A stretch of DNA of 64,000 nucleotides, from positions 4,803,926-4,867,925 of the forward strand of contig OX345651.1 of NCBI GenBank assembly GCA_947044365.1, read 5' to 3'. The translations under genes were made by a program, and so were the position numbers. The stretch is from Petrosia ficiformis (Eukaryota > Porifera > Demospongiae > Haplosclerida > Petrosiidae). The first letter of the stretch is position 1. Each line of letters starts with the position of its first letter. Positions 24,186 through 36,358 of this stretch are shown in pieces. The notes beneath the pieces were generated by a model. It was given only the letters and a program-made list of their open reading frames with translations. It did not search any database and was not told where the DNA came from.

Positions 24186-27160
24186 TCAGTTCTTCTTTAC
24201 TGGTACATAGTTAGGATCTCGTTTATAATTTCCCAAATGTCTTGTAGAAGGAGGTACCAGTGGAATAGCCTTGGTGCCACTTGTTTTTGTAACTCCATCG
24301 TGTGATTCTGAAATGGTTGAATAATCATAATGTTCTAAATCTGCTGAGTGCAGGCTATCAGTCTTTACTGATTCGATGGTTGAATATCGAGGATCATCAA
24401 ATAGTTTCTCCAGAGAATGTTTTGAATGTGGAGATTGACGTAATGGCACCTCCATTGTATTATATACCTCCTTACCAACATATCCTTCGTGATCTAGTTT
24501 CCTGTAATCCTGTGTAGGTTGTGATTCATTTCCCATTGAATAGTGCATTTGATTGTAATCTTGAAGGGGTAGTCTGTCTTGTGGTCGGCTGTGGCAATCA
24601 CCATCACCTGAGAAGGCTTCCATACTATTATATATTTCTTTGCTAGAGTTTCCACTACGATCCAGTTTATTGTAATTTTGTATAGGTGGTGGCTCATTTA
24701 CCATTGAATAAGGAGTGCTGTAGTGATCATCATGACCTAATGTATCCTTGTCAAAGTTTCCACCGTGATCTAGTTTACTGTAATTTTGTGTAGGTTGTGA
24801 TACATTTCCCATTGAATAGTGCAGTTGATTGTAATCTTGAAGGGGTGGTCTGTCTTGTGGTGAGTGGTGGTGATCGCCATGACCTGAGGAGACTTCTATA
24901 CTATTATATATTTGTTTGCTAAAGTTTCCACTACGATCCAGTTTACTGTAATCTTGTATAGGTGGTGGCTCATTTACCATTGAATAAGGAGTGCTGTAGT
25001 GATCATCATGACCTAATGTATCCTTGTCAAAGTTTCCACCGCGATCTAGTTTACTGTAATTTTGTGTAGGTTGTGATACATTTCCCATTGAATAGTGCAG
25101 TTGATTGTAATCTTGAAGGGGTGGTCTGTCTTGTGGTGAGTGGTGGTGATCGCCATGACCTGAGGAGACTTCCGTACTATTATATATTTGTTTGCTAAAG
25201 TTTCCACTACGATCCAGTTTACTGTAATCTTGTATAGGTAGTGGCTCATTTACCATTGAATAAGGAGTGCTGTAGTGATCATCACAACCCAATGTATCCG
25301 TGTCAATGTTTCCAGTGCGATCCAGTTTACTGTAATCTTGTATTGGTGATAGTTCCTGCTTCGTTGAATGTTCTAGTTGATTGTACACTTGTGTAGGTGA
25401 TATGTCTGGCTGTCCTATAGTAGTGTAGTGATCAATACGAAGTATACTGTACTCATCTGTACGAACAGGTTTTATTGATAAAGGTGATGGTTGTCTTAGT
25501 GAACTGTAGCTTTGCTCAATTGGAACATCAGAATCAACAAAGGTGGTAGTAGATGGAAGAGAAGGTGGATATTTTATTCCAGACCATGGGTTTTCTTGAG
25601 TTGGGTTAGGTGGAAAGGAATCACTGACGGTTGGGTAACGATGGACTAATGGAGGTGTTAGTGCAGTTCCTTGTTGAGTAACATCATTGGAGTTGTTAAC
25701 AAGAGGACGTGTAGATGATCTGTTATATGACATAGGGGAAAAATAGAAGATACAAAATAATATGTACTATGATTTATACATAATTGTGTTAATATGTACT
25801 ATATAGCTACATATATGGATCATAACTCATTTTGTCTGACTCAGCTTACCGCATTAGCTATTTATTAATTGAATTACTTTTCTATGGCTCACCTGATTGA
25901 AGACATACGAAGTATATGTCCATTACTATCTGTATATTGTAGGTGTGTGGGTGTATGTGTGTGTTATGTACATATGTGTACATGTGTGTATGTGCATATA
26001 TGTTTATGTGTGTGTGTGGGTGTATGTGTGTTATGTACATATGTGTACATGTGTGTATGTACATATGTGTATGTGTGTGTGTGTGTCAAAAGAGAATTCA
26101 TAATGAGGGATGTTGTATAGTTCATTATTTTATATATACAATACAGTACAATACAAACCTGATTTTCTGTTATTTTTCCGTCCATTTTTGATACATATCA
26201 AAACACAGATTATAATTAGTAGTAGTATAATAAGTAAGAACATGGCCCCTCCAATAGAACCAGCCATTATTATTAATTGTGTATTATCACCACTATTCAA
26301 CTGACTTGGATCTGCACTAGGACTGGGACTGGAACTAGGACTAGAGGTATCAGATGAAGAGGAAAAAGAATCTACCTTTGAACTCGAAGTCGCTAATGTC
26401 ACTTGTTCAGTGGTTATAGGATTAGTTTCACTAGGAATATGTTGAGATGAAGAAGACATATTCTCTCTTAAACTTGTTGTCATTAATTGTTGAGTTATGT
26501 GATGTTGAGATGAGAAAGATGTACTCTCTGTTAAACTTAGTTGTACTCCTTCAGTTGTTGTTGGATTAGTACAGGAAGAGCTTGGGGAAACAGACAAAGA
26601 GGATTGAATACCATCAGCACATTTTGTAGTGGACACTGTAATGATTCCCTGACATCTTTGTAGTTCTCCATCATAGTCTTCAGGATCACGTATCATCAGT
26701 ATATCACTCTTTCCAAGGTATACATTTGGTTGCATGCTTGTGATAATCACCTGACACCAGTATTCACCCAACATAGACTCATCAAAATATGTGCCAGCCA
26801 ATTGCATTCCAAATATAACTTCTTTTCTATCAAATGCTTCTTTACTAACCTTAACTTGACCAAGATCAATTGTTATATTTTCTTTGTTTTTATGAAACCA
26901 ATGTACATCAAACTCATCTGTTCCTGATATTCTTTGTACATCACATGATACTTGTAGACGCCATACTGCAGGATTTACTTTCACATCATATGGGTTACAA
27001 TTGAGTTCAGTTGGTGGTTGAGAAGTAAACTCAAACTGTATACACTGACCTACATATGATAATAATATAATAAACAGTTATTATAAATGTATTTATACTA
27101 ACCTGATCCTTTCTGAGTCAGTTTCAAAATTAACAGAATCAAAACTAAACAGAACTTCAT
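24186..27160 (-). CDS. G8: type B receptor with expanded tail I
   Basis: Exons 27160-27103, 27049-26159, 25929-25893, 25719-24186; 2520 nt, 839 residues. Signal peptide 1-19. The Ig domain keeps FDVHWFHKN and GEYWCQV but has its own variable segment (KVSKEAFDRKEVIFGMQ). TM is about 278-306. The tail exon is 276 nt longer than in G2 and G6, which is exactly one extra 92-residue unit (three in all). Units carry YSKL, YNQL, YSKL and YSTPYSM spaced regularly. The last part, with FDDPRYSTI and the YVPVKKN end, is conserved. Membrane signalling is inferred. Confidence 0.83.
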
Positions 27161-28141
27161 CCTGTAGTTGTATCACACAAATGAATACCTTGCAGAATGT
27201 GTGTCACACAGGAAAATATTGTGCTTGTTGTACTAGTATATATATATAGTGTTTGATGTGGCTTCTGATTGTTATTTTTAGGTATTATATACTATCACAC
27301 ACCTGTGATTTGTGTGTATGAATCCACAAAACTAACTAATAGACCAGACATCACGCTGCAACATTTCACCCACTAGCAATCCATAAAGAGTAAAACAGTT
27401 ATAATCATTACTTCCATTATGAATCTAAAAACAACAAGCCTGGTGTATTGTATAGATATGTTTATTATTATTATATATATAATTTATATATATATATATA
27501 TATATCCTGATATGGCAAAACTTATGTTAGTCTGTGAATTACTACATAAATGTTATTGAGTCACAAGTATAGAATTTCAAGTAGGGTAATTTTGGCTGTA
27601 TTAAGCCCATTTAGGGTTTCAAGCAGGGCACAAATTCCTTCAAAAGAAGCATGAACTAGTAAGTATCAAGTAGCAATAGTATCAATCCCACAACACTGAC
27701 ACTTCAAAACGTTTTCAAGTTTACTATTACAGGTTGTGTTTTAATGCTTCATGAGGTAGCCTGTTCGTATCATGACTAAGATGACATGTGGAAGCAGATT
27801 GACCTAATGAGATCTCCAGAGTAGTATATTATGAATATGTAATAGAAAATAATTTATACTGATGACCCAATCAGTATTTGTCAGTCTCTAGATTAATAAT
27901 CCATTCAGTGACTCAATGTTCAGAGAATACTGTATTTAATATATTGTATTTCATCATCTGTTCATATACTGAAAATCAAGAATGATGCTATAGCGTACCA
28001 TATGTACACATGTACAAATGCACACGCCTTTATAATTTGTGCATGTTAATAAGTATTAAATTTTAAAACTATATACAATATAACTTCGAATTCACTTGTA
28101 GTATGTACACAGTTATTACTAATGTTTGTGTATAAGTTCTA
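27161..28141. other. Spacer between G8 and G9 with fossil joints
   Basis: Starts as the type B upstream block. At about 27525 it jumps into the type A intron fossil (compare 12110-12235), then at about 27690 into a tail III remnant, then into the short-tail 3' flank. Three paralogous blocks joined out of order suggest past deletions. Confidence 0.55.
27235..27250 (-). promoter_or_regulatory. Putative TATA-type core promoter of G8
   Basis: TATATATA-rich string at the same distance from the ATG as in G2, G3 and G9. The evidence is conserved position only. Confidence 0.33.
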
Positions 28142-29482
28142 TTACATTAAAGTTGTATAGTTGCTATCAGAGGTTAGTTTAGTACAATCCAATGATTGAT
28201 ATCTCTCCTCTTGTGTTGTGATTAAAGTTGTATAGTTGTTATCAGAGGTTTGTTTAGTACAATCCAATGATTGATATCTCTCCTCTTGTGTTGTGACTAT
28301 CTCTTTATTAATTACACTGTAGTAGTGACTGTTATCACTCACAGAGGTTCTGGTAATATTACTAGACTCATCTAGAATGGTCACATATTCAACTGGCTCC
28401 ACTGGAGTACTAGTTTTCAACCTGTAACACAATTATATGTTCATCTATTAAGAGATGTAGTACATTATTATTGTAACTCACTGATTACAAGGTTCTGGTG
28501 ATTTTATATCTTCAGAAGTTACTGTCAAATACATAAAAATGATAAATTATACATAAGGTTATTATTAACTTACCATAATATATTGTATCTTCAATTTTTT
28601 TCTTTCTTTTAATACAAAGAATCACAAGACAAGAAATGACTAACAATACTCCTAACATTATTATTATTATAAAGACTATTACAATTACAATATAGTAACT
28701 TGCTAATCCACTGTCATTTCTTTTCACAGGAGAATTGGAAGGAGTGTTGATTTGTATTGAAGAATAGTTGGTCTGTGAATTGCTAATTGTTAATGAGGGG
28801 AAGGAGGTAGTGAACACTGTGTAAGAAGAGGAAGATGAAGAACTTGCGGAGCAGGAAGATGAAGAACTTGCGGAGAAGGAAGATGAAGAACTTGAAGAGG
28901 AAGCAAATACTTGTATCATTGTATTTGTTTGTGAGCCATCAGCACATTTTGAAGTAGATACTGAAATTATTCCAGTACAGTACATTGTTGTGTTATAATC
29001 TTCAGGATCACGTATCACCAGTATATCACTCTTTCCAAGGTATATACTTGGCTGTGAGCTTGTGACAATCACCTGACACCAGTATTCACCCAACATAGAC
29101 TCATTAAATGGTTTATTAATCCATTGTGTTCCTAATACAATGCGTTCTCTGTTATCAGTATATCCTTCTACCTCAACTTGACCAAGATCAATTATTTCAT
29201 TTTCATTGTTCTTATGAAACCAATGTACATCAAACTGATCTGTTCCTGATATTCTTCGTACATCACACGATACTCTCAGACGCCATACTGCAGGGACTAC
29301 AGACACAATATATGGGTTACAACTTAGTTCAGTTGGTGGTTGAGAAGTAAATTGAAACTGTATACACTGACCTACATATGATAATAATATAATAAACAGT
29401 CATTATGAATGTATTTATACTAACCTGATCCTTTCTGAGTCAGTTTCAACATTAACAGAATCAAAACCAGACAGAACTTCAT
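28142..29482 (-). CDS. G9: type B receptor with short ITAM-like tail
   Basis: Exons 29482-29425, 29371-28574, 28521-28482, 28421-28142; 1176 nt, 391 residues. Signal peptide 1-19 (MKFCLVLILLMLKLTQKGS). The Ig domain shares the variable segment with G10 (EVEGYTDNRERIVLGTQ), which points to sequence exchange with its neighbour. It has GEYWCQV, a KCADG motif, a Ser-rich stalk with repeated SSSSSSCSASS-like runs, and a TM at about 246-273. The tail has VEYVTI, YYSVI and two YQSL-x10-YTTL modules. Signalling is inferred. Confidence 0.82.
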
Positions 29483-29850
29483 CCTGTAGTTGTAGAATAG
29501 CTTGCAGAATGTGTGTCACACAGAAAAATATTGTACTTGTTGTACTAGTATATATGTATAGTGTTTGATGTGGCTTCTGATTGTTATATTTGGGTATTAT
29601 ATCCTATCACACACCTGTGATTTGTATTAAAACTAACTAATAGACCGGATATCATACTACAGTGTTTCACCCACAAGTAATCCATGAAGAGTAAAACAGT
29701 TGTAATTATTATTACTTTCATTATGAATCTAAAAACAACAACACTGGTATATTGTATAGACATGTACATACAATATGAAAAACACATTCAATTATAGAAT
29801 AAAATTAATGTAAGTAAGAAACTAGTTCATTCAAATTAGAATAAAATTAA
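29483..29850. other. Spacer between G9 and G10
   Basis: Type B upstream block next to an intact type III gene end. This is the arrangement from which the four tail III fossils seem to derive. Confidence 0.5.
29547..29562 (-). promoter_or_regulatory. Putative TATA-type core promoter of G9
   Basis: Same element and spacing as upstream of G2 and G3. Confidence 0.33.
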
Positions 29851-32800
29851 TTAGTTCACTTGACGTCGTTTTGATTTAGGTATAACAGGTGTGTAACCTG
29901 GGTCTCGTTCATAATTTCCTGAATATTTGGATTTTAAAGACCCTTTAGGATTTGGCAGAAGAACATTTTTAGGATTGTTCACAACTTCAACTCCACCCAT
30001 TTCTGTAGCTTCATCGTGAGACTGCTGTGATCTTAAATCTGTTGAATATTCATAATGTTCCAGTACCTTGCTGTCAGTAGCTATGGATCCCAACATTGAA
30101 TATCGAGGATCATCAAACATCTTCTCTAGACCATTTTGTGGTAATTGTGGAGATTGCTCCAATGACATTTCCAAGGGTTTGTATTTTCCTTTGCTAACAT
30201 TTCCAAGTTTCCTGTAGTCTTGTACAGGATGTGATTCAAGCTTCGTTGAATGGTCTAATCGATTATATTCTTCATGAGGTGGTCGGTTGGCATCATGATG
30301 ATCAGACTGACCTAATGACATATCCACTTTTTTAAAGTTACCGCTTCGATCAAGTTTACTGTAGTCTTGTACAGGCTGTGATTCAAGCTTCATTGGATGA
30401 TCTAATTGATTGTATTTTTGCTTGGTGTCCTGATCATTATGAAACAAAGGGGGACATTGACCCAATGACTCTTCCAAAGTATTGGATACTTTTCCAAAGT
30501 TGCCACTTCGATCAAGTTTACTGTAATCTTGTACAGCTTGTGGTTGTTGCTTCATTGAATGGTCCAGTTGATGGTACTCATGATGTGGTGATTCATCTAG
30601 TTGTCTCAGAGAGCTCTGACTAGTATGAAGTTTACTGTACTCATCCGTATAAACAGGGCATATTGGTAAAGTAGATGGCTGGTTTAATGAGCCATAGGAT
30701 TGTTCTGGTGAAACTCCAGAACTGTCAAGATAATTATCAGACAGAAGAGGTGTGTGTTTCATACTTGACCATGGATTTTCCTGTGTTGAATAATGACCTA
30801 CATGATTTTGAGTGAACGAATCTCTAATAATAGAGTAACGATGGTCTAACAGAGGAACTGCCCTTGTCTGTGGTTCTGTATAAACTATTTCTCCTTCTTG
30901 TGGTGCATGTTGATAGTCTGTTTGGAATGTAGTGGAGTCATTGACTTGACGATTCAGGGATAAATGAGAATTGCTTGGAAGATGATGTGAAGAAGTCCTG
31001 AAAATAAAGAGGATTATTGTAACATATACATCAAAAACTGAAATGCTCTATTATTTTATTGTATTAGTATAAATGAAACTAATGGATGAAGATTAGAAAA
31101 ACAGCCATGAAATAGACATGTACTATCTTTTATCATGATAAAATTACATCATGTTATTTGTACACGGTATACATATATAGTTTATATCATCACATGATAT
31201 AGTATTGTACTTCTGTACATCGTAACTAATGATATACTTTATATCACATGTTACAATATAATGCTTCCATACATCGTAACTAATGATATCATTTATAATA
31301 TATACTTTATATCACATCCTACAATACCACATGCCCTACCTAATGGTATTATATAATATATGCTTTATATCACATGCTACAATATAATGCTTCCATACAT
31401 CGTAACTAACGACTTTATAGTATATACTACATGCTACAATAATAATGTTTCCATGCACCCTGTCTAATGATATTATAGTATATACTTTATATCATATGTT
31501 ACAATATAATGCTTCCATACATCGTAACTAATGATATCATTTATAATATATACTTTATATCACATCCTACAATACCACACACCCTACCTAATGGTATTAT
31601 ATAATATATGCTTTATATCACATGCTACAATATAATGCTTCCATACATCGTAACTAATGACTTTATAGTATATACTACATGCTACAATAATAATGTTTCC
31701 ATACACCTTAACTAATATCGCATGTATGTTTCCATACACCTTAACTAATGGTATTATAGTATATACTTCATATCACATGTGTGTTTCCATACACCTTAAC
31801 TAATGATATTATAGTAAATACACCATATCACATGTGTATACATACGCCCTAACTAATTATAATCCCCACTCAGTTAACCACATTGTCATAGTGTGTCCTA
31901 ATAGAGAGTTACATTATATGGCTTTTGGTTCTCACCTTATTGAAGACATGGGATACACATATCCATTACTACCTGTATATGTGTGTGAATGTTGATGTAA
32001 AAGAAATCTATAATTCAGTTGTGCATTTAGTAATTGCAGGTTTGAGTGAGAGTGATCTAACTGAAAAATGGAATACTAGATTAAAAGAAATTGTCTAAAT
32101 TTAATACCCACTAGGAATATTTTTGATTTCTTAAATCTTTCTCAACTCTACACATTTTGAGAGTATTTCGGTGTTATCCAGGGTATAATATTTGTTTTGT
32201 GCGTTAAATCACTCTAGCTCTCAGCCCTTCAATCATTATAACAGCTAGTTTGTCAATATTTCTGCATACATATTATAACACAAACCTGGTTGCTTGTTTT
32301 GTTTCCATCCATTTTTGATACATATCAAAACACAGATGATAATTAGTAGTAGTATAATAAGTAAGAACATGGCCCCTCCAATAGAACCAGCCATTATTAT
32401 TAATTGTGTATTATTACCACTGTTCAGTTGGCTTAAAGCTCCACTGGGATCAGGAGTATCAATTAACGGTGAAAAAGAATTTGCAAGCACCTCTGAATTT
32501 GCATTCGGTGGTGTCCGAGTTGCTATTGGGTTAGTTGGGCCAGGATTTAGTTCAGATGAGAAGGATGAAGTTAAGGATGGTGATGGCGATAATGATGAGG
32601 AGGATGTGGACATTGATGATAAACTTGTGGTTGGAGATGTTGAGGAAGTGATGATAGGAGATTGAAGAGTCATTGTTGTTGATATGCTAGTAATCTCATT
32701 TTGTTTGGTATCTGGAAGAAATGACATGCATTTGGTAAAATACGTATGAAAATTATTTGGAATTTTATTACCTGATGATTGTATTACAACTGAGGGAATC

Positions 32801-33551
32801 TTCGATGAACTTAAAACTGATATTGATGTTTGCATAATGACTAATGAGGTAATACTAGAATAGTGTACTGAGGGGGAGATAGATAATGGTCCGGTGAAGG
32901 AGGAGAGTGGCAATTTGAAGGAGGAGAAAGATGAATATCTGTACGAGGTGGAAGAAACATTTGCTGCGATTACCTGCATCTCTGGTACACTGATATTATT
33001 ATTTTTGTCTGCACATTTCAAAGTAGGTAGTGAAATTATTCCAGTACAGTACATTGTTGTGTTATAGTCTTCAGGATCACGTATCATCAGTATATCACTC
33101 TTTCCAAGGTATATATTTGGTTGTGTGCTTGTGACAATCACCTGACACCAGTATTCACCCAACATAGACTCATTAAATGGTTTATTAATCCATTGTGTTC
33201 CTAATACGATGCGTTCTCTGTTATCAGTATATCCTTCTACCTCAACTTGACCAAGATCAATTGTTTCATTTTGATTGTTCTTATGAAACCAATGTACATC
33301 AAACTGATCTGTTCCTGATATTCTTCGTACATCACATGATACTCTCAGACGCCATACTGCAGGATCTACTTTCACATCATATGGGTTACAATTGAGTTCA
33401 GTTGGTGGTTGAGAAGTAAATTGAAACTGTGTACACTGACCTACATATGATAATAATATAATAAACAGTCATTATAATTACATTTATACTAACCCGATCC
33501 TTTTTGAGTCAGTTTCAAAATTAACAGAATCAAAACTAAATAAAACTTCAT
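29851..33551 (-). CDS. G10: type B receptor with tail III
   Basis: Exons 33551-33494, 33440-32286, 31972-31936, 30997-29851; 2397 nt, 798 residues. Signal peptide 1-19. Ig with FDVHWFHKNN and GEYWCQV; Cys pair YCTG...KCAD; the longest stalk of the type B genes (Ser/Thr/Pro, about 200 residues); TM about 366-394. The linker gives SNGYVYPMSSI. The tail (about 380 residues) has HRYSII, YSKL repeats (QDYSKLDRSGNF), YNQL, YNRL, FDDPRYSML and EHYEYSTDL, ending in SKRRQVN. The 939-bp intron before the tail is filled by satellite DNA. This is the only complete copy of the tail whose fragments recur at 7.8, 14.4, 20.6 and 27.7 kb. Confidence 0.82.
31130..31860. repeat. Satellite array in G10 intron
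   Basis: Units of about 55-65 bp around TTTATATCACATGTTACAA, then GCTTCCATACATCGTAACTAA. A longer period is visible: 31255-31450 is repeated at 31520-31710 with few changes. The units decay toward 31860. It fills most of the intron. Confidence 0.8.
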
Positions 33552-33895
33552 CTTCACTAGCTTGTATCATACAAGTTAACTGAATGCAAGCCGTATGTAT
33601 ATCACAGGAAAACAGTGCTTGTAAACGTGTATGTTTCTGATGCCAATATTTAAGCGTGGATGTGAAGTGTGTGGGATTAGAACATGTGGCTTTCTTGTTA
33701 TGTAATGTTTGTATTACAATTTCAAACACAACCAAAAAGAGAAGTAATTTAATTATGAATTAAAATGTAAACGAGAAAGTATACTACATATACTGAATAA
33801 CAATTATGTATTTAGAAACCAATTATAACTGATATGATTAAAATGCACTGTTTATTATCTTGTGTCCACTGATATACATACGTTTGTGTGTATAC
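33552..33895. other. Spacer between G10 and G11
   Basis: AT-rich. Its first half resembles 51306-51480 upstream of G18. No gene seen. Confidence 0.5.
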
Positions 33896-34338
33896 TTAAA
33901 TGGCTGTGTAATTTGGATTATCAATTGCAGTTTCCATGACAACCATATCTCCTTTGTTTCCCAAATCACTGTATACATGATTGCTAACAGTAGAATACTC
34001 ATCATTAAAACGTGCGTAATCACTATCAGGTCCAGTGTTATTCCAATTTTCTTTTTGATTAGAAAGATGATTACGTTTCAATCTATCGTACCGTTCCTCT
34101 TCATTAATCACACTATAATATGGCTCATGATTTGGACTATGAGGGGCTTGGAGTTCATTACTACTAGATAGTAAAACAGTTTGGAATTCATCTTGAAGGG
34201 GTCTTTGAATGCTTACTGGATCACCATAAGTGTTCACATCTGACCTGTAGAAAAATTATAATATATATATTATATGTATGCATAAGTGTGTACATATGTA
34301 TGATGTATGTATGTATGTATGTATGCATGTATTATATG

Positions 34339-34374
<36 letters not shown>

Positions 34375-35805
34375 ACTATGTGTAGATATGTTTATATTGT
34401 AAGTGTGTACATTTGTATGTATGTATGTATATATGTATATATGTATGTATGTATGTATGTATGTAAGTATGTATGTATACAATGTACATGTATGTATTTA
34501 TAATTATAATTATGTATGTATGTAATTATGTTTGTATACTTTCAAGTCTGCTATGTATATGTTATTTGTTTATATGGACAAATTTGTGATTACATGTACC
34601 TAATAGAATAAACATGACATGATTACATTTTATTTGGCATTAATTCATGTGATATTGGCAATAGTACACTTCCTGTTACTCAAGGCAACATTTCCTGTTT
34701 ATATGTGTTATGAAATGTACACTTATTGAACTCACTGAGTTTTTAGGTCTAGTTCATTCACAGCTGTATTTTAGTATGGATAGAAAGAATAAAATGGTAT
34801 TATATTTAAACTTTAAAAATTCTATTCTGACTCACCATAGTTGGCATGACCTTTCCTTTCCTTCATAAAATAAACACAAATGATGACAACACCACTTGTT
34901 ATTATCAATATTCCTAGCAATATTACTAGTGCAATTATTATAATGACAATATGAGAACCTCTCAAATCAGAATTGCTGCTACTAATGATCATTTCGGTTT
35001 CCATTGGAGTATTTGTATTTATGTTTCCTGTATCTTGTGATGGAGATAATAAAAACGTATTACTTGATATTGAAAATGCTATCCCTGGAGGTATAGGAAA
35101 GTTCGATCTAATTATAGGAAAGTCTACACTTAGTACATTTGTATATATTTCATTACTCAATGTTGGTGTGTAGTATATATTCAATGATGAATTTGGCTGT
35201 ACTGAGAGACATACTGGTGGAAGAATGTAAGAGATTCCGTGAAATGCATCAATACACCTTCTATTTATTATGGATTGTACTCCACTACATGTATTGAGTG
35301 ACGTATTGTAGCATTCAGGTGCATGTATAGTTATTACTCTACTTCTTCCATGAATATCATACATATAATTTGGGTAGTAGTACACTACATGACACCAGTA
35401 CTCTCCCAACATTGACTCAGTAAATGTTTTATTAATCCACTTGCTTCCAAATCTTGATAGAATATGATAGTTTCTATAATCATACCATGATTGTGAATTT
35501 TCTACTTTTATATTTCCTTGTATATCTCTATGAAGCCAAAATACTCCGTAGCGATATAGCTTTCCAGCTATTACACTAAGTTCACATTCCATTTGTAATT
35601 TCCACAATTCAGTTTTGTCAAATGGTGTACATTGAAGCTCATTGGGAAGTTCTTTTTGAAACTCTACATACTTGCATCCTACATATAAAATAAAGAATAG
35701 ACTATAAGAACCAGAGAATTATCTGTAATACTGACCTGTTGAATCATCCAATATCATGACAGTTAATATTGTCACTGCAAGCATGGTCAGTGTATTCATT
35801 TTCAT
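33896..35805 (-). CDS. G11: divergent type C receptor with tail IV
   Basis: Exons 35805-35736, 35678-34836, 34763-34736, 34244-33896; 1290 nt, 429 residues. Signal peptide 1-23 (MKMNTLTMLAVTILTVMILD). Ig domain: CKYVEFQKELPNELQCTPFD, Cys in QMECELSV, Trp in FWLHRD, GEYWCHVV, then NTCSG...RCID. TM about 266-294. The 28-nt linker encodes VNELDLKT. The tail is short (about 115 residues) with YYSVI, YDRL, YSTV, YSDL and an end motif DNPNYTAI that fits the NPxY pattern bound by PTB domains. It is the most diverged of the type C ectodomains. Signalling is inferred from motifs. Confidence 0.76.
34262..34500. repeat. (ATGT)n microsatellite in G11 intron
   Basis: Long runs of TATG/ATGT tetranucleotides with a TG dinucleotide core. 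Open frames on both strands here are simple-repeat artefacts. Confidence 0.9.
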
Positions 35806-36358
35806 AGTGCTCCAATCATATGCTTTTCATATGCAGTACTAGTTTATGATATAGCGAGAGCTTATGAGTGGTTTCACAGCTGCTGGTATATTGAAAGCAA
35901 TCACGAGAAAGAATAACAAATGATATCATGATCAAAGGCAATGACTATACAATTATGCATATAACATGTGTACATGACAAATGATATCAAAATAAAAAAA
36001 CAATGACTAGACAATTATGCATATAACATGTGTAAACCATATATATATATATATACGTATATATATATATCAACAATACTATAATTAAATATAATATCTA
36101 ATAGACAAATACAATGATTTCATATGTAGTTTTACATGTCACTGGAAATAGTGTGTCGTCACTTTCTAGGACTTCACCACATAATAGTAAACAGTTAAAC
36201 ACATGATATAATACTATTTATCATACATAAAGTATATTAATAGGTGTAATACTTATTCACAACTGAACACATTATAATAGTCTGCAATATAATTATATGT
36301 ATAACATGATAAATGGTATGGTAATTCTGTTATTGTTTGTTGTATACTTTAGTATTAG
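35806..36358. other. Spacer between G11 and G12
   Basis: AT-rich with a (TA)n run at about 36035-36070 and a short direct duplication (ACAATTATGCATATAACATG at about 35950 and 36010). No gene seen. Confidence 0.5.

Noticed and set aside
34270..34503. Open frames on both strands in the ATGT repeat
   Set aside because: Simple-repeat artefact inside the G11 intron.
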